Positions 42,187 through 50,567 of a stretch of DNA of 64,000 nt are shown piece by piece. Under the pieces are notes generated by a model. The model was not told the origin of the DNA. It ran no database searches and saw nothing but the letters and a program-made list of their open reading frames with translations. The translations under genes were made by a program, and so were the position numbers. The first letter of the stretch is position 1; the number at the start of each line of letters is the position of its first letter. Origin of the DNA: Galbitalea sp. SE-J8 (GTDB taxonomy: Bacteria; Actinomycetota; Actinomycetes; Actinomycetales; Microbacteriaceae); NCBI RefSeq assembly GCF_030345695.1, contig NZ_JAUASV010000013.1, positions 25,442 to 89,441 on the forward strand, read 5' to 3'.

Positions 42187-42594
42187 TCAGGCGGAGACGA
42201 CGAGGTTGATGACGAGCAGCGCGCCGCCGATGAGCGGCAGCAGTCCCTGCAGCACGGCCGCGCGCGCGAGCCGCGGGTTGGAGAGCACGAGCACGGTCGC
42301 CGCGAGCACCATCGAGAGCGCGCCGAACAGCGCGAGGGCCGCGCCCGCGAAGCTCACGCCGCCGCTGAACAGGAACACGATGCCCGCGAACACCTCGATC
42401 GCCAGGAAGCCGTTGTAGAAGCCCTGGTTGTAGGCCATCGGGCGCACCGTGTCGGCCTCCTCCTGCGAGCGGATGCCGAACCGGCGCCACGTCGTCGGCA
42501 CCGTCCACGACAGCGACTCGAGCCAGAAGATGTACACGTGCACGAGGCCGGCCAGGCCGAGGAAGACGGATGCGGTGACGAGCAGAGCGGACAT
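42187..42594 (-). CDS. DUF1304 family membrane protein
   Basis: 135 residues with four membrane spans. The DUF1304 pattern is evident: HVYIFWLESLSW near residue 20, then RRFGIRSQEEADTVRPMAYN and NQGFYNGFLA. The ATG at 42594 begins directly with the first span. Function unknown; these proteins occur widely as single genes. Confidence 0.9.
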   Translation of the reverse strand: MSALLVTASVFLGLAGLVHVYIFWLESLSWTVPTTWRRFGIRSQEEADTVRPMAYNQGFYNGFLAIEVFAGIVFLFSGGVSFAGAALALFGALSMVLAATVLVLSNPRLARAAVLQGLLPLIGGALLVINLVVSA

Positions 42595-42614
42595 CCGTTC
42601 AGTGTCCCACGGCG

Positions 42615-42680
42615 CGATCGCGCCGCCGCACGGCTCGGCCGCCGATCGCGCCGCCGCACGGCTCGGCCCGCGATCGCGCC
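42615..42680. repeat. Tandem 28-bp repeat between DUF1304 and oxidoreductase genes
   Basis: CGATCGCGCCGCCGCACGGC starts at 42615 and again at 42643, and the word CGATCGCGCCG recurs at about 42671. It lies upstream of the DUF1304 gene. No dyad or promoter is convincing. Confidence 0.65.
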
Positions 42681-42710
42681 GATGCCGTGCGCGTCACCCG
42701 CGCCGACGCC

Positions 42711-43727
42711 TCAGCCTGCGATCGCGACGACCGTGCGTCCGCGCACCCCGCCGGCGAGGATCCGCTGCGCGACCGCCCCCGCCTCGTCGAGCGGCACCGT
42801 CGCCGTGATGCGGTCGAGCAGAGCCGGCTCGAGGTCGGTCGCGAGCCGCTGCCACGCGGCCCGCCTCCGCGGCTCGGGGCAGTAGACCGAGTTGATGCCG
42901 ACGAGCGAGACGCCGCGCAGGATGAACGGCATCACCGTGGCCGGGAGGTCCGAGCCGCCGGCGAGCCCGCACGCCGCGACGACCCCGTCGTACTCGGTCT
43001 GCGCGAGCGCGTTCGCGAGCGTCACGCCGCCGACCGAGTCGATGACGGCGCTGAACCGCGGCGTCCGCAGCGGCCTGCCGGGCTGTGCGAGCTCCGCCCG
43101 GTCGATGACGGTCGCGGCGCCGAGCGCGCTCAGGTAGCCGCCCTCGGCATCCGCTCGGCCGGTGGATGCCGTGACCCGGAAGCCGAGCCGCGCGAGCAGC
43201 GCGATCGCGAGCGAGCCGACGCCGCCCGCCGCGCCCGTGACGAGCACCGGCAGGCCGCCGTCCGGCGCGGAGCCGGAGATCGCGGCGCGCTCCTCGACCG
43301 CGAGCACCGCGAGCATCGCCGTGAAGCCCGCGGTGCCGATCGCCGCGGCCTGCCCGTTCGATAACGACTCGGGCACCGGCACGAGCCAGTCCGCGTCGAC
43401 GCGGGCGCGCTCGGCGAGGCCGCCGTCGCGCGTCTCGCCGAGACCCCAGCCGTTCACGAGCACGCGGTCGCCGACGGATGCGGTTCCGCCCGCCGCGCCC
43501 ACCCCCGGCTCCGTCGCTGCCACCGTGCCGACGAGGTCGATGCCGGCGACGAGCGGGAACGAGCGCACGACGCCCGGACGGCCGGCGAGCGCGAGCCCGT
43601 CCTTGAAGTTGACGCTCGAGTGCGTCACGTCGATGGTCACGTCGCCGGGCGCGAGTTCCGCATCCGTGCGCTCGGCGAGCGCCGCCGGCGCCCCCTTCTC
43701 CGGGACGATCCAGGCACGCCAGCTCAT
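42711..43727 (-). CDS. YhdH/AcuI-type acrylyl-CoA reductase (zinc-free MDR oxidoreductase)
   Basis: 338 residues. A quinone-oxidoreductase-like MDR enzyme using NADPH; YhdH/AcuI members reduce acrylyl-CoA to propionyl-CoA. Recognisable parts are VTHSSVNFKDGLALAGRPG, FPLVAGIDLVGTV, GTAGFTAMLAVLAVEE, the dinucleotide motif VTGAAGGVGSLAIALLARLG, and GINSVYCPEPRRRAAWQRL, the last being typical of the YhdH branch. I use the ATG at 43727. It appears to be a single gene. Confidence 0.92.
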   Translation of the reverse strand: MSWRAWIVPEKGAPAALAERTDAELAPGDVTIDVTHSSVNFKDGLALAGRPGVVRSFPLVAGIDLVGTVAATEPGVGAAGGTASVGDRVLVNGWGLGETRDGGLAERARVDADWLVPVPESLSNGQAAAIGTAGFTAMLAVLAVEERAAISGSAPDGGLPVLVTGAAGGVGSLAIALLARLGFRVTASTGRADAEGGYLSALGAATVIDRAELAQPGRPLRTPRFSAVIDSVGGVTLANALAQTEYDGVVAACGLAGGSDLPATVMPFILRGVSLVGINSVYCPEPRRRAAWQRLATDLEPALLDRITATVPLDEAGAVAQRILAGGVRGRTVVAIAG

Positions 43728-43769
43728 GGCGCTATCCAAGCATCGCGGGCGGCCGACCGGCCGCGGGTT

Positions 43770-44795
<1,026 letters not shown>

Positions 44796-44932
44796 GGTGC
44801 CATCATGCCGCATGCACATCGCGCGACCCGGCCTCGTCATCGCGGGTCATCTGTGCACAACTCCTATCGGTGGACAGCGGTGCGCCGCTACAGTCGCGTC
44901 GTCCAGGCACCATCCAGCTTGAGGAGCCCCCC

Positions 44933-45247
44933 ATGACCGCCTACTCGCCCGAGCCCACCCCGCCCGCGACGCCGGGTACGCCCGTCCCCCCGCCCGTCGG
45001 CGTCGACTACCCGGGCAAGACGCTCGGCATCGTCGGCCTCGTGCTCGCGTTCGTCTTCGCGATCGCCGGGCTGATCGTCAGCATCATCGCCCAGAACCAG
45101 TCGAAGGCCGCGGGTTACAAGAACACTCCCGCGAAGGTCGGACTCATCCTGAGCATCGTGTTCATCGTGCTCTGGATCCTGTTCTGGGTGCTCTGGGCCG
45201 TCATCTTCGCGGCAGCGCTCGGCTCGGGCTACGTGACGACGTACTGA
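44933..45247 (+). CDS. DUF4190-like small membrane protein
   Basis: 104 residues. A Pro-rich N-terminus (SPEPTPPATPGTPVPPPVG) is followed by two membrane spans (TLGIVGLVLAFVFAIAGLIV and KVGLILSIVFIVLWILFWVL) separated by a short QNQSKAAGYKNTPAK loop, the layout of DUF4190 proteins. GAGGAG precedes the ATG by 7 bases. Function unknown. Confidence 0.8.
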   Translation: MTAYSPEPTPPATPGTPVPPPVGVDYPGKTLGIVGLVLAFVFAIAGLIVSIIAQNQSKAAGYKNTPAKVGLILSIVFIVLWILFWVLWAVIFAAALGSGYVTTY

Positions 45248-45383
45248 CCGCGCGGCGGGTCGAGCGACGCGCTGGCGGCGGCGCCGGCCCCGGGTCGAGC
45301 GGCGCGCTGACGGCGGCGGGTCGAGCAGCGGCCCGCGGCCCGTTTCGTCTGCTGCGTCCGGCGTTCCGGCCTAGGCTCGCCGC

Positions 45384-46388
45384 ATGACCCTGCCCGCCGA
45401 GGCCTCGTCCACTGCGGCCGCTGCGTCCGCTGCGGCGCCGGCCGCGTCGTCGTCGGCGGCCGCTGCGGCACCGTCGACGGCAGCGTCGGCTCGCACGGAA
45501 TACCGTCCGGCCGAGCCCGTCGACCTGCTCGCGACTCTCGCGCCACTGCGGCGCGGCGCGTACGACCCGACGTTCCGCGTCGAGGGGCGCGCGGTGTGGC
45601 GCGTCACGCGCACGCCGCACGGCGTCGCGACGCTGCACCTGGAGCAGCGCACGGATGCCGTGGTCGCCACCGCGTGGGGATCCGGCGCGGAGTGGGCGGT
45701 GGCATCCGTTCCGGCGCTCCTCGGTCGCGACGACGACTGGTCGGCGCTCGACGTGTCGGCGCACCCCGTGCTCGTCGAGGCGCGCCGGCGCCGCCCGGGG
45801 CTGCGCCTCACGCGCACCGGCATCGTGTGGGAGTCGCTCGTGCCCGCGATCCTCGAGCAGAAGGTCACGAGCGGCGAGGCGCAGCGCGCCTGGCGCACGC
45901 TCGTGCGCCGGCACGGGGAGCGGGCGCCGGGGCCGGCGCCCGACGGGATGCGGGCGTGCCCGCCGGCATCCGTCGTGCGGCGCATCCCGTCGTGGGAGCT
46001 GCACCGCGCGGGCGTGACGCCGCAGCGCGCGGCGACGCTGATGCGCGCGGCGGCCGCCGCGGACGGGCTCGAGCGCACGATCGCTCACGCGGGGCACGCC
46101 GCGGAAGCACGGCTGCGCACCGTGCTCGGCATCGGCGTGTGGACGGCCGCCGAGACGCTGCAGCGCTCGCACGGCGACCCGGACCGGCCGAGCGTCGGCG
46201 ACGCGCACCTGCCGGCCGCGGTCGGCTGGGTGCTCGCCGGGCGGGTGGTCGACGACGACGGCATGCTCGAGCTGCTCGCGCCGTGGGCGGGGCAGCGCCA
46301 GCGCGTGATGCGCCTCGTCGAGGCCACGGGCATACGCCCCCCGCGCCGCGGCCCGCGCTTCGCCCCGCCCGTGCACCGCAGCCGCTGA
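45384..46388 (+). CDS. AlkA-like DNA-3-methyladenine glycosylase
   Basis: 334 residues. The C-terminal HhH-GPD glycosylase core is present: WESLVPAILEQKVTSGEAQR, the helix-hairpin-helix LRTVLGIGVWTAAETLQR and the catalytic Asp in PSVGDAHLPAAVG (about residue 280). It removes alkylated bases from DNA. The first 37 residues are an Ala/Ser low-complexity tail coded by GCC/GCG-rich sequence; the true start could be later. It lacks the Fe-S cysteines of MutY. A copy of the 64-bp element follows 40 bp after the stop. Confidence 0.88.
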   Translation: MTLPAEASSTAAAASAAAPAASSSAAAAAPSTAASARTEYRPAEPVDLLATLAPLRRGAYDPTFRVEGRAVWRVTRTPHGVATLHLEQRTDAVVATAWGSGAEWAVASVPALLGRDDDWSALDVSAHPVLVEARRRRPGLRLTRTGIVWESLVPAILEQKVTSGEAQRAWRTLVRRHGERAPGPAPDGMRACPPASVVRRIPSWELHRAGVTPQRAATLMRAAAAADGLERTIAHAGHAAEARLRTVLGIGVWTAAETLQRSHGDPDRPSVGDAHLPAAVGWVLAGRVVDDDGMLELLAPWAGQRQRVMRLVEATGIRPPRRGPRFAPPVHRSR

Positions 46389-46428
46389 CCCAGCGCTGCC
46401 CGCGCCCTGGCCGCGCGCTGGCCCACTC

Positions 46429-46492
46429 GCTGAGGGGGCGCATCCTGCTGTTATGTGGCGCGCTATTCCCGCGAGAGGCGTCCCCTCAGCGC
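46429..46492. repeat. 64-bp palindromic element, copy D
   Basis: Ends CGCTGAGGGGGCGCATC and AGGCGTCCCCTCAGCG; the arms carry a few mismatches and the centre is unlike the other copies. It separates the convergent AlkA-like and DUF559-like genes. A CAGCGCAGCAG-rich stretch follows up to 46548. Confidence 0.82.
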
Positions 46493-46548
46493 CGCCGCCG
46501 CAGCGCCAGCGCAGCAGCAGCACCACACCAGCGCAGCAGCGGCGCACC

Positions 46549-47436
46549 TCAGCGGCGGGCGAGCACCTGGAGCACGCGGCGCACGAGTTCCTCTGCGTCG
46601 CGAAGGTCGTCGGAATTGAGCTCGATGACGAACCAGCCCGCCGACTCGAGCGTCTGGCGTCGTGTCATGTCGCGCCGCCGCTGGGCCGGGTCGGCGTGGT
46701 ACTCGCCCTGGTATTCGATGGCCACCATCCGATCGGGCAGCGCGAGGTCGATCCGGAAGCGCCGGCCGCGGATGACGACCTCGTGGTTCGCCGACAGCCC
46801 GCGGATGCCGGCCGCACTCAGCAGCACGCGCAGGATGGACTCGCGTCGCGACTCGCTCCGCTCATCGATGAGCGGGAGCGCCGCGCGGAGCATCCGGATG
46901 CCCCGGCGCACTCCCGAGGTGCGAACGGCGTGCCTCAGAGCATCCCGGGTGCTGAGGGGCAGACGCCAGTGCACGAGGTAGTCGCCGACCGCGACGAGGT
47001 CGGCGAGCGAGAGCAGGGCACCCAGATCGCACCAGGTGCGCGACGGAGAGGTGACCCGGATGCCGTGGCGATGGGCGAGCTCGCGGTCGCCGACGGTGAG
47101 CGAGCGGCCGGCGATGCCGCGCCCGCGCGGTGCGCGCTCGGGATCCGGGCGGGCGATGTCGATCTCGATGCGTCGCTCCCAGCGCCGATCGAGGGGCGCG
47201 CCCCACAGCAGGGCCGCCGACGGTCCGCACACGAACGCGTCGTCGGGCACGGCGAGGAGCGCCGCTCGGCACCGGTCGGCGAATTCGCCGAGGTGTGCCG
47301 GTAGCCGCACTCCGTGAAACGGATGCGCGAGGTCGCTCGCGCGCAGGCGTGCGGGCGGGAGCGCCATCCGTTCGGCGTCGGCGACGCGGAACGGTGCGGC
47401 GGCGAGTTCAGTGGGGAGGGGCCGGGGTGTGCGCAT
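46549..47436 (-). CDS. AbiEi/DUF559-type protein with PD-(D/E)XK-like C-terminus
   Basis: 295 residues. The N-terminal 190 residues resemble the AbiEi-like antitoxin fold seen in actinobacterial DUF559 proteins (HPFHGVRLPAHL, VCGPSAALLWGAPLDRRWE, TSPSRTWCDLGALLSLADL). The C-terminal 110 residues have the Vsr-like nuclease pattern: ESRRESILRVLLSAAG, FRIDLALPDRMVAIEYQGEY (Asp and Glu) and RRDMTRRQTLESAGWFVIEL. No toxin partner is adjacent. Function unproven; such genes are numerous in Microbacteriaceae. Preceded by copy E and followed by copy D of the 64-bp element. Confidence 0.83.
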   Translation of the reverse strand: MRTPRPLPTELAAAPFRVADAERMALPPARLRASDLAHPFHGVRLPAHLGEFADRCRAALLAVPDDAFVCGPSAALLWGAPLDRRWERRIEIDIARPDPERAPRGRGIAGRSLTVGDRELAHRHGIRVTSPSRTWCDLGALLSLADLVAVGDYLVHWRLPLSTRDALRHAVRTSGVRRGIRMLRAALPLIDERSESRRESILRVLLSAAGIRGLSANHEVVIRGRRFRIDLALPDRMVAIEYQGEYHADPAQRRRDMTRRQTLESAGWFVIELNSDDLRDAEELVRRVLQVLARR

Positions 47437-47534
47437 GTGCGCACCTTGCGCCCGTCACCGGGCCGCCCAGGCTCGCCCGTCCCATCTGTGCACAATCCCG
47501 CATTGTGGATCGTTGGGGGGCGCGCGGTGTGGAT

Positions 47535-47598
47535 CGTTGAGGGGACGCATTCTGTCGCTCTGGCACGCCCCATAACGACAGAATGCGCCCCCTCAGCG
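47535..47598. repeat. 64-bp palindromic element, copy E
   Basis: Left arm CGTTGAGGGGACGCATTCTG, right arm CAGAATGCGCCCCCTCAGCG; pairing extends inward as TCTGTCG/CGACAGA, making this the best-conserved stem (about 24 bp). It lies upstream of the DUF559-like gene and 30 bp beyond the end of the PhzF gene; both are on the minus strand. Confidence 0.9.
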
Positions 47599-47628
47599 GG
47601 GAAGAGGGCCAGGGGAAGAGGGCCAGGG

Positions 47629-48306
47629 TCAGGGGAGGGGGAGCTCCAGCGCCCGGTCGAAGGCCGTGCGGCCGCCGACCTCGACGAAGCCGTCGGGGAG
47701 CACGCGCGTGAAGAGCTCCGCGCCGAGACCCTGCACGATCGCGAGATCCCGGCCGAGCACGGATGTCAGGCGCACGGCCGCCGCGCCCGTCGCCTGATCC
47801 TCGAGGATGCCCATCGACCGCGCGAACATCCGCGCGCGGAGGCGGCCGTCGGGCATCGTCGCCCACAGGTAGTGCGTGCCCTCGGTGAACGCGTGGGGGT
47901 CGAGGGCGTCGACGGCCGCGGCATCCGGCAGCTCGCTGAACGCGAAGTCGGGGGTCCACTCGGCGCGTCCGGCGATCCAGGTCAGCTCACCGTCCGCGCG
48001 CACGGCGACCCGGCCGGCGGCGACGTCGAGCGCCACGAGCGGCGTGCCCTGCGACGCCGCCCACCAGGCGGCGCCGACACACGGATGCCCCGCGAACGGC
48101 AGCTCCCCGGCCGGCGTGAAGATGCGCATCGACGCGACCCCGTCCGCGATGCCGCTCACGAACACCGACTCGCTGAACCCGAGGACGGCGGTGATCTCCT
48201 GCTCGCGGCCCGCTGGCCACTGCCTGATCACGCCGAGCTCGTTGCCGAGGCCGCCCGCGGCATCCGTGAACACCCGCACGACGTCGACTTGTACCGCTCC
48301 GCTCAT
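47629..48306 (-). CDS. PhzF-family isomerase
   Basis: 225 residues, shorter than the usual 260-300. PhzF proteins isomerise a dihydro-hydroxyanthranilate in phenazine synthesis, but most chromosomal members have other, unknown substrates. The catalytic glutamate is in VLGFSESVFVSG (about residue 40) and the conserved HPCVGAAWW follows near residue 70; the C-terminal half has GILEDQATGAAAVRL. No phenazine genes are nearby. ATG at 48306; divergent from the thioesterase gene. Confidence 0.88.
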   Translation of the reverse strand: MSGAVQVDVVRVFTDAAGGLGNELGVIRQWPAGREQEITAVLGFSESVFVSGIADGVASMRIFTPAGELPFAGHPCVGAAWWAASQGTPLVALDVAAGRVAVRADGELTWIAGRAEWTPDFAFSELPDAAAVDALDPHAFTEGTHYLWATMPDGRLRARMFARSMGILEDQATGAAAVRLTSVLGRDLAIVQGLGAELFTRVLPDGFVEVGGRTAFDRALELPLP

Positions 48307-48389
48307 GCCCTCGACGATCCCGCGCGGACCCGTTGTCGACAAGATGCCAATCGCCGATCCGCGGTCGCGCGGGTCGCTAGCGTGACCGC

Positions 48390-48941
48390 GTGCACATGAT
48401 CTTCCGCACCCTTTACTGGCTGATCCGCAGCCGTCGCGGCGGTCGCCTCGGCGCGCACGACGTGGGCCGCATCCGGATGCGCGCCCGGCTCACCGACATC
48501 GACACGCTCGGTCACATCAACAACGGCAACTACCTCGGGCTCATGGACCTCGGACGGGTCGACCTCCTGATCCGCGCCGGCCTGTGGCGACGGATGATGC
48601 GGCTGCGCGTTTACCCCGTGGTCGCGAGCTCGACCATGACGTACCGGCGCTCGATCGATCGCGGGCAGGCGTTCACGCTCGAAACCCGCATCGCCGGTTA
48701 CGACGAGCGCGCGGTGTATCTCGAACAGCAGTTCGTCGTCGACGGCGAGGTGTGGGCGCGCGGCGTCGTGCGCGGGCGGTTCCTGCGGCGCGGCGGGGGC
48801 ACCGTGTCGACGGCCGAGCTCGCGGAGCTGCTCGGCGTCGACCCGGGCGAGCGGGTACTGCCCGAGTGGGTCGCGCGCTGGGCAGCGGATGTCGCGCTCC
48901 CGTCGACGCGCCAGCCCGCCCCGGCGGATTGGGGCGCCTGA
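48390..48941 (+). CDS. Acyl-CoA thioesterase, hot-dog fold (THEM6-like)
   Basis: 183 residues. The hot-dog fold is indicated by ARLTDIDTLGHINNGNYLGL (DxxGHxNNxxY catalytic region), then DLGRVDLLIRAGLWRRMMRL, VASSTMTYRRSIDRGQAFTL and RGVVRGRFLRRGG. This matches the membrane-associated THEM6-like branch of 4HBT thioesterases. GTG at 48390, or an ATG two codons later. A run of tandem repeats follows the stop. Confidence 0.83.
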   Translation: MHMIFRTLYWLIRSRRGGRLGAHDVGRIRMRARLTDIDTLGHINNGNYLGLMDLGRVDLLIRAGLWRRMMRLRVYPVVASSTMTYRRSIDRGQAFTLETRIAGYDERAVYLEQQFVVDGEVWARGVVRGRFLRRGGGTVSTAELAELLGVDPGERVLPEWVARWAADVALPSTRQPAPADWGA

Positions 48942-48964
48942 GTCGGGAGCGCCCCGCGCGGCCG

Positions 48965-49125
48965 GACTCGCGGGTCGGGCGCCTGCGGGTCGGGCGCCTG
49001 CGGGTCGGGCGCCTGCGGGCCGGCGCCGGTCGGACGCCGCGGCGACGCCAGGGCGACGCCGGGCGACGCCGGGCGACGCCGGGCCGGGCCGCGAGACTGC
49101 GTCGGGCGCCCGCGAGACCGCGTCA
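48965..49125. repeat. Short tandem repeats after the thioesterase gene
   Basis: GGGTCGGGCGCCTGC occurs three times in a row (about 48971-49018), then GGCGACGCCG/GGGCGACGCC units (about 49040-49085), then two copies of CGAGACCGCGTCAGGCGCCC-like sequence (49091-49130). The last copy overlaps the end of the convergent flavoprotein gene. No gene is seen. Confidence 0.7.
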
Positions 49126-50484
49126 GGCGCCCGCGGGCCAGTATGGGAACACGCCGTCGGGGTCGACCCGCCGGCGCACCGCGTCGAGGTGCGTGCGGAC
49201 GTCCGCGGGCCAGGCCGCGTCGACCGGCGCGCCGGCGAAGTTGATCGTCGTCTCGGCGGAGATCCAGGGGGCGAGCGCCGCGAGCACCGCGTCGGTCGCG
49301 GCCGCGACCTCGCCCTCGACGCCGGGCTGCATCAGGCTGCCGATGAGCGCGAGCGTGAAGCCGGCGCCGCGTCCGCCGACCGCGGAGCCGGCCGGGACGT
49401 CCTCGTGCGTCGCCGCGCCGAGATGACGCAGCTCCACGGCGACGAGCCGGAGCTCCTCGCCGGGACCCGCGACGTCGAGCAGCGCCTCGACGGCATCCGC
49501 ATCCAGGAGGTCGAGCATCGCGCCCGTCGTTGTGCTCGCGCCCGGGTCGGTCGGGTCGTTGTGGATGCTCGCGACCTCGTCGAGCCGCAGCGGTCGCACG
49601 GTGTCGGCGAGCGCGGGCGCGACGGCGCGCAGCGGCGCGATCAGGCGCTCGCCCTCGGACGCCGCCGCCGGGTAGGCGACCCGCAGCGCGAGCAGCGTCT
49701 GCCCGCGCAGGAACGGCGGCAGCTGCTCGATCGGCGGGAAGCGCACGATCGCGACGCTCGTCGAGAGCTCCGGCGGGGCATCCGTCGTGAGCGCGGCCCA
49801 GGCGCGCAGCACGGGCGCGATCGCCTCGGTCGGGAACAGGATGTTGCCGCCGTACAGCTCGGGCATCGGCACGAGGTCGATCGTGATCGAGACGACGACG
49901 CCGAGTCCGCCCTTGCCGCCACGGAGGGCCCAGAGCAGCTCGGCATCCGCGTCGGCGCTCGCCTGGACGATGTCGCCCGTCCCGGTCACGACGGTCGCCG
50001 AGCGCACGAAATCCGAGGAGAAGCCGTGGCTGCGGGCGAACGGGCCGAGGCCGCCGCCGAGCAGGTAGCCGACCACGCCGACGGTCGGCGCGGACCCCGC
50101 GATGGGCGCGAGACCGTGCGGCGCCGCGGCCGCGACGACGGATGCCCAGCTCGCCCCGCCGCCGACCGTCGCGGTGCGCGCGTCGGCGTCGACGGAGACG
50201 GAGTCGAGACGCCCGGTCGTGATGACGACGCCATCGCCGATCGCCGCGTGCGAGCCGTGCCCGGTCGCGAGCACGCGCACCGGCAGTCCGGCGTCGCGGG
50301 CGAACCGCACAGCGGCGGCGACGTCAGCCGCATCCGTCGCGCCGACCACGACCGCGGGCGTGTGGGTGTGCGCGCGGTTGAAACCCTCGAGCTCCTCGGC
50401 GAAGCTCGGCTCGCCGGGCACCAGCACGGGACCCGACACGGCGGAGCGCAGAGCGTGGACATCGAGAGGGGCAGCATCGACCAT
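49123..50484 (-). CDS. FAD-linked oxidase (berberine-bridge-enzyme-like)
   Basis: 453 residues. The PCMH-type FAD domain includes TPAVVVGATDAADVAAAVRF, VRVLATGHGSHAAIGDGVVI (the flavin-anchoring histidine position), ATVGGGASWASVVAAAAPHG and GVVGYLLGGGLGPFARSHGF. The C-terminal BBE motif ends in RVDPDGVFPYWPAGA. Such enzymes oxidise sugars, alcohols or secondary metabolites. ATG at 50484. Its C-terminal last codons fall in tandem repeats. It is on the same strand as the desaturase-like gene but separated from it by about 80 bp. Confidence 0.9.
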   Translation of the reverse strand: MVDAAPLDVHALRSAVSGPVLVPGEPSFAEELEGFNRAHTHTPAVVVGATDAADVAAAVRFARDAGLPVRVLATGHGSHAAIGDGVVITTGRLDSVSVDADARTATVGGGASWASVVAAAAPHGLAPIAGSAPTVGVVGYLLGGGLGPFARSHGFSSDFVRSATVVTGTGDIVQASADADAELLWALRGGKGGLGVVVSITIDLVPMPELYGGNILFPTEAIAPVLRAWAALTTDAPPELSTSVAIVRFPPIEQLPPFLRGQTLLALRVAYPAAASEGERLIAPLRAVAPALADTVRPLRLDEVASIHNDPTDPGASTTTGAMLDLLDADAVEALLDVAGPGEELRLVAVELRHLGAATHEDVPAGSAVGGRGAGFTLALIGSLMQPGVEGEVAAATDAVLAALAPWISAETTINFAGAPVDAAWPADVRTHLDAVRRRVDPDGVFPYWPAGA

Positions 50485-50567
50485 GGCGCCGAGCGTACTG
50501 AGCACGGCCGACACCGCGGTAGCACGTCGAGAGCGGGTCGGCCGGGCAGCGGGTCGGCCGGGCAGCG

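Noticed and set aside
44820..44900. A sigma-70-like promoter (TGGACA ... TACAGT) before the DUF4190-like gene
   Set aside because: The spacing between the two hexamers is only about 12 bp, too short for a normal promoter.
46549..47436. A complete AbiEi/AbiEii toxin-antitoxin pair
   Set aside because: No nucleotidyltransferase toxin gene lies next to the AbiEi/DUF559-like gene.
47629..48306. A phenazine biosynthesis cluster
   Set aside because: PhzF-family proteins are widespread in genomes without phenazines, and no other phz genes are present.
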